From the NCBI GenBank assembly GCA_964486455.1, contig CAZAMP010000016.1:1-64000 (forward strand): DNA of 64,000 nt, in the 5' to 3' direction. Every line of letters starts with the position of its first letter. Positions within the stretch are counted from its first letter, which is position 1. The notes beneath the pieces were generated by a model that saw only the letters and a program-made list of their open reading frames with translations, was not told where the DNA came from and searched no databases. Positions 18,015 through 26,030 of this stretch are shown in pieces. The DNA is from CAZAMP01 sp964486455. GTDB taxonomy: Bacteria > Eisenbacteria > RBG-16-71-46 > CAZAMP01. A program made the position numbers and the translations under genes.

Positions 18015-18625
18015 CGAGAGACCTGGATCGCGATCTACGCGTGGGTGTGCTTGCCTTGCAGGGGGACTTCGCGGCGCACGCAAGAATGCTCACCGGGATC
18101 GGTGCTGAAGTCTGTGAGGTCCGAACACCGGAAGCGTTGGCGTCGATCGCCGGACTCGTCATTCCGGGCGGAGAGAGCACGACGCTCCTGCGTCTCATGG
18201 ACTATGACCCAACCTGGTGGGAGGCGCTAAGGGGCTTCCACGCGGAGGGCGGGGCGCTCCTGGGAACATGTGCGGGGTTGATCCTCCTTGCCAGGGAGGT
18301 GACGAACCCCGCGCAGCAATCGCTGGGTCTGCTCGATGTCGTCGTCGAGCGAAACGCCTACGGGCGGCAACGGGAGTCGTTCGAAGCGACCGGCGAGTGG
18401 GCGGACGGCCTGCCTCTGGAAATGGTGTTCATTCGCGCACCCGCGATCCGTGATCGGGCAAGTGGCGTGGAGCTGCTCGCTTCGTACGAGGGAGAGCCGG
18501 TAGTGGTGAGGCAGGGGCGTATCATCGGCGCGACGTTCCACCCGGAGCTGACACAGGATGATCGGCTGCATCGGATCTTTCTCGAAGCGTGTGGCGGGGT
18601 GAACACAATCACCGAGCGCGGATAG
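18008..18625 (+). CDS. pdxT: Pyridoxal 5'-phosphate synthase glutaminase subunit PdxT
   Basis: A 205-residue class I glutamine amidotransferase that hydrolyses glutamine and channels ammonia to PdxS. The catalytic triad is visible: C88 in LLGTCAGLILLA, and H178 with E180 in GATFHPELTQD. The oxyanion motif VIPGGESTTL is also present. The first nine residues before VGVLALQGDF are an extension of the usual N-terminus, so a slightly later start is possible, but the ATG overlapping the pdxS stop is typical for this pair. It ends 18 bp before a convergent gene. Confidence 0.97.
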   Translation: MVARDLDRDLRVGVLALQGDFAAHARMLTGIGAEVCEVRTPEALASIAGLVIPGGESTTLLRLMDYDPTWWEALRGFHAEGGALLGTCAGLILLAREVTNPAQQSLGLLDVVVERNAYGRQRESFEATGEWADGLPLEMVFIRAPAIRDRASGVELLASYEGEPVVVRQGRIIGATFHPELTQDDRLHRIFLEACGGVNTITERG

Positions 18626-18643
18626 CGAAACAGTTGCTCGAGG

Positions 18644-19609
18644 CTACCTCCCGCCGTCCTTCCCGCCACCGCCGATCATCCCGGAGGGTCTCCGATCATC
18701 CCGTGCCGTCGCCCCGCCACCGCTATAATGCACATCTTCGAACTCTTCGAGCGCGAACGCATCCCGCAGCTTGTCTTCGAGGCGTTCGATCGACTCGATC
18801 GAATCGAGGTCGGGAAGCTCATCGGGTCCATACTTCCCGAGAAGTGGGACCGGGAGATAGTCGTTGATCTCGATGGCACGGGCGTTCTGGTCGGGGTCGT
18901 CCGGCCCGAGAGGTGAGATCATCGTCTCGCGCCAGAACCATCGGTAGAGGTTCTCGGTGTCCCCGCGACGGAACTCCCATCCAGCAGGGATCGTCGTGGC
19001 CCGAAAGACCCAGCTCATTCCTTCCGCAAGTGCTTTCTTCAGGAGAGCTTTGCCGACCCCGAACGAATACTCCGCACGCAGGACGGGGACACGTTCCTGA
19101 AAGGGAACGCGTTCGTGGATCACAAGGTTCTCACCCGAGAGATTGGCCGTTGCCTCGATGATGTACGTATCGCCGAGCGGTTCGGGCGACCGGACCCAGA
19201 GCGTGTCTTCAACCACGAGGAGCTCGGGCTCGACGATGGTTCGGGCTTCACTGCCGCCGGGATCGATGAGGTAGAGAACGGCGCTCGCGATGGTGGCCTG
19301 TTCGGGAAGCCGCAGGGCCACGCCGGGGAACTCGCTTGGTTCACCGAGCCACGCGATGATCCGGCGTTGCACCCACTGCATCTCGCACAGCGGAGTGGCC
19401 GCATGGATCTGGACGTCGCCTGTGTTTTGGACGACCACGTAGTCATGCTCGCCGCGAAACTCGGCGAGCTTCTCCGTCATGTGGCCGGGGTCATACGTGA
19501 AGTGCTCAACGGGCTTCTTGGGGCCACGCCGTCGACCGGCCTCGGTCGGCTGGGTCATGACGGCGACGAAACCGGCGGTGATGATAAGGGCCATGATGAG
19601 GCGCATCAT
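18644..19609 (-). CDS. Exported protein of unknown function
   Basis: A 321-residue protein beginning with a signal peptide (LIMALIITAGFVAVMTQPTEA, cleavage probably after TEA) behind GGAGGACAGG. The central part is beta-rich and resembles the DUF3857 type of periplasmic domain in passages such as ENLVIHERVPFQERVPVL, but the match is loose. The tail is glycine-rich and charged (GMIGGGGKDGG). The gene is divergent from the TetR gene, with the second copy of the inverted-repeat element between them, and convergent with pdxT. Function is not assignable. Confidence 0.68.
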   Translation of the reverse strand: MMRLIMALIITAGFVAVMTQPTEAGRRRGPKKPVEHFTYDPGHMTEKLAEFRGEHDYVVVQNTGDVQIHAATPLCEMQWVQRRIIAWLGEPSEFPGVALRLPEQATIASAVLYLIDPGGSEARTIVEPELLVVEDTLWVRSPEPLGDTYIIEATANLSGENLVIHERVPFQERVPVLRAEYSFGVGKALLKKALAEGMSWVFRATTIPAGWEFRRGDTENLYRWFWRETMISPLGPDDPDQNARAIEINDYLPVPLLGKYGPDELPDLDSIESIERLEDKLRDAFALEEFEDVHYSGGGATARDDRRPSGMIGGGGKDGGR

Positions 19610-19953
19610 CGGCCTGTCCTCCGTTGATTGTGGCTGTCATCCAACCCCAACACCTGCCTCCATGATACGACCCCGCGTCAGGTTGCGATAGCCCAAAGGT
19701 TGTGGTCTGAAGACTGTTGCTGCCAGTCGTATCTCCCATAATCGCCTGTAGTTATGGAAGTTGCCGGCGCGCGCGCCTATCGTCTTGGATGAGAGGCAGT
19801 TCTGCTCGTCCGGACACAGTCCTTGAACCACAACCGGAATCGAACATCTAATCGAATCTCTTGATCGGCCGGCGCCTTTTGCGCACAATGAACGGCGTTC
19901 GAATGTTTGAGGTGTCGTGCGATAGGTCGGTCCTTCAATCGAGGAGGCCACGG
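19610..19953. other. 344-bp divergent intergenic region
   Basis: Contains the 136-bp element at 19699-19834 and, closer to the TetR gene, short palindromes such as GAACGGCGTTC (near 19889-19899) that could be an operator for autoregulation. A GAGGAGG ribosome site at 19941-19947 serves the GTG start at 19954. Confidence 0.5.
19699..19834. repeat. 136-bp element with terminal inverted repeats, copy 2
   Basis: Begins GTTGTGGTCTGAAGACTG (19699-19716) and ends CAGTCCTTGAACCACAAC (19817-19834), inverted copies matching at 14 of 18 positions. The left end differs from that of copy 1 at only one base. Both copies are preceded by CCCAA and carry the internal blocks CCTATCG, GCAGTTC and CAGTCCT in the same order and orientation. 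The centre has a GCGCGCGC run. No coding capacity of note. Confidence 0.78.
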
Positions 19954-20616
19954 GTGGAAGGGAAGGATATGACCGGAACCGGGAACACGGCGGAGATGAT
20001 CTCCCCAAGAACCGCACGCGCAAGGAAGAAGCGCGCGGACCTGATGGACGCGGCGGCACGTCTGATCGCCGAGAAGGGATACCACGAGACATCCATGAGG
20101 GACATCGCCGCAGAGCTCGGGATGAGCGCGGCCTCCCTGTATCACTACTTCCCCGGGAAAGAAGATCTCGTCGTCGCGCTCCAGAGGGAGTGCTTCGAAA
20201 AGCTGATGTGTGACGCCGAGGCGGTGCTCCAACCACTCGCCGATCCGGTTGAGCGGATCCACGCGTTCATCGCCAACCACATGCGATTCTTCGTCCAGCG
20301 CATTTCGCTCATCCGCGTGTTGGTCCATGAAGACTGTTGTCTGAGCAAGGCGAACCGCGAGATCATTCGCAGCTTCAAGCGCGACTACGTGGCGATCTGC
20401 GAATCGCTGATCGATGCGCTCCCGCGGGCCGAAGGCGCGCCCATGATCGACAGGCGACTCGCGACCTTCTCGCTGTTCGGGATGCTGAACTGGTTCTACA
20501 CTTGGCACCACAAAGCGCAGGACCTGGGCGCCGAGGAGCTGTCGAGCGGTTTCTTCCAGATCTTCCTGCGCGGCTACCAGGGAAAGGGCGAGTCGAGCGG
20601 CGTGGGGATGACCTAG
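19954..20616 (+). CDS. TetR/AcrR-family transcription regulator
   Basis: A 220-residue regulator. The DNA-binding domain is clear: ADLMDAAARLIAEKGYHETS, MRDIAAELGMSAASLYHYFP, then GKEDLVVALQRECFEKL. The C-terminal helical domain resembles TetR_C proteins of the fatty-acid/CoA-ligand group but does not identify a ligand. The GTG start at 19954 is chosen because GAGGAGG lies six to seven bases upstream; an ATG at 19969 is the alternative. It stands alone between an upstream divergent exported-protein gene and a convergent operon that ends 5 bp away, so its target is not obvious from context. Confidence 0.88.
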   Translation: MEGKDMTGTGNTAEMISPRTARARKKRADLMDAAARLIAEKGYHETSMRDIAAELGMSAASLYHYFPGKEDLVVALQRECFEKLMCDAEAVLQPLADPVERIHAFIANHMRFFVQRISLIRVLVHEDCCLSKANREIIRSFKRDYVAICESLIDALPRAEGAPMIDRRLATFSLFGMLNWFYTWHHKAQDLGAEELSSGFFQIFLRGYQGKGESSGVGMT

Positions 20617-20620
20617 GGGC

Positions 20621-22330
20621 CTAGTCGCCGCCGTCGTCCAGCCGCTTGAGCGCGATCGCCCCGGGGCCCTCTCCGCCCATCAGCTCACTCGAGCGCGAGT
20701 AGTGCCGGCGCGCCATCGTCGAATCGCCGGTTTTCTCGTAGGCGAGTCCCAGATTGAAGTGGACCCGTGGGTCGCGGTCGTCGATCGTGAGCGCCCGCTG
20801 GAACAATGCCGACCCACCGTGCCAGTCCCCGAGTCGACACCGCGTGACGCCGGCGTTGAGGTGAGCGAGTAGGTATTTCGGAAAGATCTCCATCGCGCGG
20901 CGAAAATGCATTTCGGCCCTGGCGAGTAGCGTCCGGTCGTACCCGCCCTGCGTGCCCCGCGCCGATTGCTCGAACAACAGAACGCCACGGTTGTACTGGG
21001 CCTGGGCGTTCTCCGGATATGCCCGAAGCGCGGAGACGTAGAGCGTTTCCGTGTCGCTCCAGTCGCTACTCCGCTCATTGGACCTCATTGCCATCAGGAT
21101 GAGAGCGGCAAGGACGACAACCACGACGGCGGAACGGATGACCGGACGAAACGCGTCGCGTCGAGTCCAAGCGCCGGCGGCCAGCCCGCCGGCCAGTAGG
21201 ACGCCACCCACGAACGGTAGGTAGAGAAACCGCTCCCCGAAGAGCGCCCCGCTCAGTACAAACGTGTTCGAGGTCGGCAGATAGGCGACCACACCCAGCC
21301 CGACCGCCGCGAGATACCCCCCCGTCCGCCGTGCCGAGCCGGCCGCAAGCGCGGCGATGGCTAAGAGAATCGCGATGCCGATGAGAACGCGCGGATCGCC
21401 GGCGGACGCCGGAAGCGGTATCGCGTTTCGGCAATAGTCGCTGGAGAGGACGGCCGGCCAAACGACCAGCGTCGTGGCGTGCGTCAGGAGGGCCATCGGA
21501 GCGAGCGCGCGCGTGGCGACATCGGCACCGTAGAGGGGGTTGTGAAGCTCACTCGCTTGATCTCCGGTCGCCCCCAGACTTCCGTCGAACGCGGCCAACC
21601 GAAGCGCGCAGTAGGCCAGAAGCGCAATGAGCGGGGGGCCGTGCCGCAATGCGAGTGCCTTCGGGCGAAACGACGGAAACAGGCCTCCGAACTTCGCCGC
21701 CCAACCGTCCAGAAGCAGCCAGAGGAGCGGTAGAAGTAGGGCCGTCTCTTTCGATAGAAGTCCCAGAAAGAGACAGAGCGCCGCAGGCGCCGTTTGCCGC
21801 CACCGTCCCGACGCGCCACCCGCCTCGGCGAGGAGACGTCGTCGATGAACGAGAAGCCCGAGCAGAATGAAGAACGTCGCCAACAGGTCCGATCGCGACG
21901 AAACCCAGTAGACCGCTTCGGTGAGGAGGGGATGGACCGCGAAGAGAAGGCCGGCGACGGCCGCCGCAATGCGGTGCCGCATGAGCGCGCCGGCAAGAAG
22001 CGTTACGAGCACGGCGTTGAGCGCATGGAGCAGCACGTCGACGAGATGGTATCCGAACGCGTCGAGATCTCCCGCCGCGTGGTTCAGCGCGAACGTGAGG
22101 AGAACGAGGGGGCGATAGTAGAGCGTGTGTCCGGGCCAGAACGCGGACGAGAAGATCTCCCCGATGTGGTCCAGCCCGTGGACTCGTTCGTTTCCGACGA
22201 TGAGAAGATCATCATCGAAGACGAAGCCGTTTTGAACCGCGGGGAGGTGAACGGCGACCGCCACGACAAAAACGGCGGCGGGAAGGATCGCCATCCAGCG
22301 GGATCCAACCCAACCGCCGATACTTTGCAT
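20621..22330 (-). CDS. TMTC-like membrane glycosyltransferase with C-terminal TPRs
   Basis: A 569-residue protein with about ten membrane helices followed by TPRs. The first luminal/periplasmic loop has the acidic motif GFVFDDDLLIVGNERV, as in GT-C O-mannosyltransferase relatives (TMTC/PMT type), and WVSSRSDLLATFFILLGLL is the second conserved segment of that group. The tail from about residue 445 (YPENAQAQYNRGVLLFEQSA, LLAHLNAGVTRCRLGDWHGG) is TPR. Such enzymes transfer a sugar from a polyprenyl carrier to exported proteins. GAGGTAG precedes the start, 11 bp after the upstream gene's stop, so it is the last gene of the five-gene operon. Confidence 0.82.
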   Translation of the reverse strand: MQSIGGWVGSRWMAILPAAVFVVAVAVHLPAVQNGFVFDDDLLIVGNERVHGLDHIGEIFSSAFWPGHTLYYRPLVLLTFALNHAAGDLDAFGYHLVDVLLHALNAVLVTLLAGALMRHRIAAAVAGLLFAVHPLLTEAVYWVSSRSDLLATFFILLGLLVHRRRLLAEAGGASGRWRQTAPAALCLFLGLLSKETALLLPLLWLLLDGWAAKFGGLFPSFRPKALALRHGPPLIALLAYCALRLAAFDGSLGATGDQASELHNPLYGADVATRALAPMALLTHATTLVVWPAVLSSDYCRNAIPLPASAGDPRVLIGIAILLAIAALAAGSARRTGGYLAAVGLGVVAYLPTSNTFVLSGALFGERFLYLPFVGGVLLAGGLAAGAWTRRDAFRPVIRSAVVVVVLAALILMAMRSNERSSDWSDTETLYVSALRAYPENAQAQYNRGVLLFEQSARGTQGGYDRTLLARAEMHFRRAMEIFPKYLLAHLNAGVTRCRLGDWHGGSALFQRALTIDDRDPRVHFNLGLAYEKTGDSTMARRHYSRSSELMGGEGPGAIALKRLDDGGD

Positions 22331-22341
22331 GGCCGGCTACC

Positions 22342-22971
22342 TCACCAGCTGATCTGGATGAGGCCCAGCCAATCCCCGAGGAGGAACTGGACCCGCCCGA
22401 TCAACAGCGAGATCCGCGCCATGACCGTGAAACCGAACTGTGCGCCGAACGCGATCATGATGATCCAGACCCCGAAGCGGGCCGTGACGCCGAATACCCC
22501 TTTGTGCTCCACCGAGAAGAAGAAGTAGAACAGCGCCGAGAAGACCATGATCACGATCAGAATGTTCTGGATCCCCGCCCAGGTCGTGAAGCCCATCGGT
22601 ACGATCGTGTACTCGATCTGCCTGACCACGTAGGCGAGAATCGTCGGGCCTAGAGCCGCGCCGGACGCGATTCCCATGTAGAACGCGAGCGGATAGCGGC
22701 TCAGCCACGTCCATTTCCGGCTGAGTCGGAGGTACATGAGCAGTCCCAGCACAGCCGGAATGATGAAGATCAGTCGACCCTCACCGAAGAGAGGATCGAT
22801 GAGCGTTCGCGTGAGACTCGTCCTTGCCAGAATGACGGTGAAGTAGCCGGCGGACAATCCTACCGCCAGCGCCTCCGCCACTTTGTAGAGTGGATTGTCC
22901 TTCCAGAGGAAGGAGAATATGGCGAGGGTGAAGATCGCCGCGACCGTATTGCCGAAGAACTCGCCGCCCAT
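22342..22971 (-). CDS. Six-helix membrane protein, uncharacterised module component 4
   Basis: A 209-residue very hydrophobic protein with about six membrane helices (for example VAAIFTLAIFSFLW, LIFIIPAVLGLLMYL, ILIVIMVFSALFYFFFSV). Charged residues cluster in cytoplasmic loops. I do not recognise the family. The start follows a GGGAGGTAG site and lies 2 bp from the stop of the upstream gene, so translation is tightly coupled. It is part of a four-gene set of membrane proteins of similar style, probably one complex. Confidence 0.72.
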   Translation of the reverse strand: MGGEFFGNTVAAIFTLAIFSFLWKDNPLYKVAEALAVGLSAGYFTVILARTSLTRTLIDPLFGEGRLIFIIPAVLGLLMYLRLSRKWTWLSRYPLAFYMGIASGAALGPTILAYVVRQIEYTIVPMGFTTWAGIQNILIVIMVFSALFYFFFSVEHKGVFGVTARFGVWIIMIAFGAQFGFTVMARISLLIGRVQFLLGDWLGLIQISW

Positions 22972-22973
22972 GG

Positions 22974-23831
22974 CTACCTCCCCCCCCCGGCTTCGCGCCG
23001 TAAGCGTGCCCGTTGAGCAAAGAACCCGATGTTACCCAGCACGATGAACAAGATGATGAGCAGGTGCTCGACCGACTGGACGTCCATGCCTCGGAGCGCC
23101 GCGTCCGTGTATCGCATGCCCGCTTCCTTCATCAGCATCTGATACTCGGCCGCGCCCTTGAGTCCGGGCACAAGCCCGACGATCTGCTCGGCATTCCAGA
23201 ACGTGTAGTACTGGGCCGCCTGGACCGCCGTCACCGCCAGCGCGACATCGCAGCCGTACCGTTCCTTGGCGTACGTGACCCACGCTTCAGCCACCCAACC
23301 GGCCGAGATGGTGACCACGAGATTGATGTCGTCGTAGTTCTGCTTGTCGCTCATGAGCGGGATCGAGTCGAGCGGCGTTCCGTAGTAGTCCTGAGGGAAC
23401 GGAATACGGAAGTTCTGGCCGATCGACATGATCACGATCGCGGGATACGGTTGATAGCCCAGATAGCAGTGGTTGATGCCGTTGACTTTTCCGTACTCGG
23501 CCGCGACGGTGTCGATCATTTGCTGGGCCATGCCGGGCGCATTCTGACTAAGTGCCGTGACGATCACATCGATGTCACGTTCGAAGCAATGCCGGAGCAC
23601 GCCATAGGCCTGTGGGTGATTCTCGCCAACGGTTTGCGGATCGTAGTCGACGGCCAGGAGCACGGTGTCCCCCGGCTCGAGGTTCTCTATGTAGTCGAAG
23701 AGGCCTTGAACTTCGTCCGACATCGGGATCGGCAGGCCGAGCGGCGTGAACATCGGCACGATCGCGCCGATCATCAGCAGCACGTAAAGGTATCGCCGGT
23801 CCAGATTGGCCATCCGTTCGAAAACGTTCAT
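22974..23831 (-). CDS. Membrane-anchored protein with Rossmann-like extracytoplasmic domain, module component 3
   Basis: A 285-residue protein with one N-terminal helix (YLYVLLMIGAIVPMFTPLGL) and one C-terminal helix (HLLIILFIVLGNIGFFAQRA) that bracket a soluble alpha/beta domain. That domain has alternating strands and helices (DTVLLAVDYDPQT, DIDVIVTALSQNAPG, INLVVTISAGWVAEAWVTYA), as in Rossmann-like or periplasmic-binding folds. No known family is recognised. A run of nine C (22980-22988) covers the last codons, so the exact end is sensitive to base-calling. AAAGGAGG precedes the start. Confidence 0.72.
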   Translation of the reverse strand: MNVFERMANLDRRYLYVLLMIGAIVPMFTPLGLPIPMSDEVQGLFDYIENLEPGDTVLLAVDYDPQTVGENHPQAYGVLRHCFERDIDVIVTALSQNAPGMAQQMIDTVAAEYGKVNGINHCYLGYQPYPAIVIMSIGQNFRIPFPQDYYGTPLDSIPLMSDKQNYDDINLVVTISAGWVAEAWVTYAKERYGCDVALAVTAVQAAQYYTFWNAEQIVGLVPGLKGAAEYQMLMKEAGMRYTDAALRGMDVQSVEHLLIILFIVLGNIGFFAQRARLRREAGGGR

Positions 23832-23849
23832 GCCATTCCTCCTTTCCGG

Positions 23850-24461
23850 CTAGTCTCGGCCCATGTAGGCGCGCTCAATGCCGAACACGACCTTGAGCGC
23901 CATCGCCACACCGCCCAGACCGATCCCGAGCAGAATCGCCCGGAACCCGGCCATGTTCGGCACTTCCATGATCCACTCTTTCAGGGGCGAGAGCTTTGCC
24001 CCGACCGGCACCTGCCCCAGCATCACGATTATCGCCGTAACCAGAATCGTCGTCGCCATGAGCGATCGCGCCTTGAACGCGCGAAACGCCGCCGACGCGA
24101 TGTAGAACGCGAGCAACGAGAACATCGTGGCGTAGATGGGGAGCAGCGCGTTCTGGAAGAAGAACTGGAAGGGGTTGTGCGCGTCGCGGTGGTCCCATGC
24201 GAAGCCCGTGACGATCATCACCATCAGTCCGATGATCGTGGTCAGTGCGTAGCCCCATCCTTCGGCCCGGCGTCGAACCTTGATCAGATTGACGTTCACC
24301 AGGCTGTAGATGCCGAGCCCCACCGCCAGGACGCCGATGATCTGAAGCCAGCTCATGAAGAACTCGCGAATGTCCTGGATCGATTGGTGGGGCACGAAAT
24401 CGCTGAGGGCCATCAAGATCCCCGTTATGAACACGATGAGGAGCGGAATCTCCCTCTTCAT
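23850..24461 (-). CDS. Six-helix membrane protein, uncharacterised module component 2
   Basis: A 203-residue protein with about six membrane helices (REIPLLIVFITGILMALSDF, GWGYALTTIIGLMVMIVTGF, FRAILLGIGLGGVAMALKVV). The loop VNLIKVRRRAEGWGY is basic and likely cytoplasmic. It is similar in size and topology to component 4 without obvious sequence identity. The start follows AAGGAGG, which overlaps the stop codon of the upstream gene, and 18 bp separate it from the next gene. Function unknown. Confidence 0.72.
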   Translation of the reverse strand: MKREIPLLIVFITGILMALSDFVPHQSIQDIREFFMSWLQIIGVLAVGLGIYSLVNVNLIKVRRRAEGWGYALTTIIGLMVMIVTGFAWDHRDAHNPFQFFFQNALLPIYATMFSLLAFYIASAAFRAFKARSLMATTILVTAIIVMLGQVPVGAKLSPLKEWIMEVPNMAGFRAILLGIGLGGVAMALKVVFGIERAYMGRD

Positions 24462-24474
24462 CTCACTATCCTCC

Positions 24475-25671
24475 TTACATCCTCACCGAGATCCACTCCC
24501 GGAACCACGTCCATCCACCGTCGATGCTGATCAATACCGCCCCGATGAGAAGCCACGCCATGGTGAGTCCCTTGACGACGTCCTGAGCCTTGAGGGCGCC
24601 GAGTAGCAGCGGCTCGCGCGCCAGGTAGGCGGACGCGGCATAAAGCTCCTCACCGATCAATGTGTAGTCGCACGCGGTCACGAAGAACGGAAGCTGACTG
24701 GGTTCATCGGTGCCGGCGATCTGAATCGATCCCGCGATGTTCCCCGTCTCGGCCAGGATCAGAGATTCCGCGTAGAACTTGCCGAGGTAGAGATTCGTCG
24801 CCGTCTTTTCCCGGAGCATGATTCCGTTCACCGCGGCCACGAACGCGAACTGAACATTGGTGACGAAGAAGATGTCGTTCTCGTTGTAGATGTCGGGCCG
24901 CCCCGCGTCGGTGTAAGCCTGCCGAACGGTCTCCTGCGCCACCGCCATCACGATGGGATCGGAGTTCGGAATGATGAGCCGGGATTGATACTGAGCGACC
25001 TTCTTGGCCACTCGGGACAGGATGGCATAGGAGGCGATAGTGGAGATCGTCGCCGCCGTGCCCATCCCCAGAACGTAGAGGATGGGGCGGCCCATCTCCG
25101 TCGCGCGGCCAACGGCCTCATCCACGGCGTCCATGCCGGCGATGGGGCGGACATAGATATCCTCCGCGCGCACCCGCGCCTTCCGGACGTAGAACACGAC
25201 CAGACCGGCGAAGAGAAGGAGCACGACGAGAATGGGCGTCTTGCCCTTGTGATACCATTGCGCGCTCGCGATACCGGGCGCGGCCGATACGGCCTCGCCC
25301 CAGCCGTCCGTTCCCGTCGCGCGGACCGCGTAGTAGTACTCGGTTCCGTTCACGACGGCGTGGGCGACCTCGCCCGCCTTGATCCTCTCCGTATCGGAAT
25401 ATGCCGAGGTGCCCGCAGCGACCTCCCCAATCTCTTCCCACGGTCCGCTCGCGCTTTCGCTCCGGTGAATCGTGTATTGGAGAACGCTGTTCGCGCCAGC
25501 CCCGTCGTCGGGGGAGGGCGTCCACGTGACGTCGATCCTTTGGCCGGCGTCATCCGGACCGTCGCTCGCTACGACATCCGATGGTGCAGCCGGCGGATCT
25601 GCGCCGGCCGCCGACGGGATCATGAGCATCCAGCCGACCGCGAGCGTCCAACCGATTATTCCCGTACGCAC
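24475..25671 (-). CDS. Exported fibronectin type III / membrane protein (DUF6754-like), module component 1
   Basis: A 398-residue protein with a signal peptide (TGIIGWTLAVGWMLMIPSA), a fibronectin type III domain at about 29-130 (APSDVVASDGPDD to YYYAVRATG), a membrane helix (TPILVVLLLFAGLVVFYVRK) and a conserved cytoplasmic or membrane-associated domain (GRPILYVLGMGTAATISTIA, IIPNSDPIVMAVAQETVRQA), ending with another helix. From memory this resembles the family catalogued as DUF6754; I could not check. The start is uncertain: GTG 25671, CTG 25677 (better spaced from AAAGGGGG) or ATG 25749. It opens the minus-strand operon. Confidence 0.7.
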   Translation of the reverse strand: MRTGIIGWTLAVGWMLMIPSAAGADPPAAPSDVVASDGPDDAGQRIDVTWTPSPDDGAGANSVLQYTIHRSESASGPWEEIGEVAAGTSAYSDTERIKAGEVAHAVVNGTEYYYAVRATGTDGWGEAVSAAPGIASAQWYHKGKTPILVVLLLFAGLVVFYVRKARVRAEDIYVRPIAGMDAVDEAVGRATEMGRPILYVLGMGTAATISTIASYAILSRVAKKVAQYQSRLIIPNSDPIVMAVAQETVRQAYTDAGRPDIYNENDIFFVTNVQFAFVAAVNGIMLREKTATNLYLGKFYAESLILAETGNIAGSIQIAGTDEPSQLPFFVTACDYTLIGEELYAASAYLAREPLLLGALKAQDVVKGLTMAWLLIGAVLISIDGGWTWFREWISVRM

Positions 25672-25810
25672 TTTCAGTGTCCTATCCCCCTTTCCGCCCG
25701 GACGGTCGACGAATCCTCGCGTTGCACGCAGGATTGAGTCGAGAAGCAAGATGACGGCGGATTATGAGCCGTTTCCCGAGCGAATCCTAGTGCAAACGGC
25801 GCATTTGCAT

Positions 25811-25980
25811 CCTAGTGCCCCGATCGAGAAATTCGCCACACATTTCATCGGCCCTCGCGGCTCCTGGCCTCGTTGCTCCTCCTCGACGTACCTCGTTGGT
25901 ACGTCTCGTCGTCGCGCCTCGCCAGGGAGCCACGAATGGCTCGCTGAAATATGCACCGAATCTCTCAACCGGGACACTAG
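25811..25980 (-). repeat. Long hairpin-forming inverted repeat element
   Basis: Arms 25811-25892 and 25898-25980 are inverted copies around a central perfect hairpin GACGTACC-TCGTT-GGTACGTC. Over the outer 40 positions 30 are complementary. Of the ten mismatches seven are C/T or A/G differences in the direction that gives G-U pairs in a minus-strand transcript and only one in the opposite direction. The ends read CTAGTG. No protein-coding role is evident. It may be a mobile palindromic repeat or a structured leader RNA for the minus-strand operon; strand is assigned on the wobble argument. Confidence 0.7.
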
Positions 25981-26014
25981 TGGAAATACACTATTCCCCG
26001 ATGTGCCGCCCGCG

Positions 26015-26030
26015 TGGCACGAACTCTGCA
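26015..26030 (+). promoter_or_regulatory. Sigma-54-like promoter for the eight-gene operon
   Basis: TGGCACG-AACT-CTGCA fits the -24/-12 consensus TGGCACG-N4-TTGCW at all but one base, with the GG and GC dinucleotides exactly ten bases apart. It points toward the giant surface-protein gene about 140 bp downstream. Neither RpoN nor an enhancer-binding activator is encoded in the window. Confidence 0.45.

Noticed and set aside
23013..24530. 505-codon plus-strand frame across the membrane module
   Set aside because: Antisense shadow; composition dominated by His, Arg and Asp with no fold, whereas the minus-strand frames have clear membrane helices and ribosome sites.
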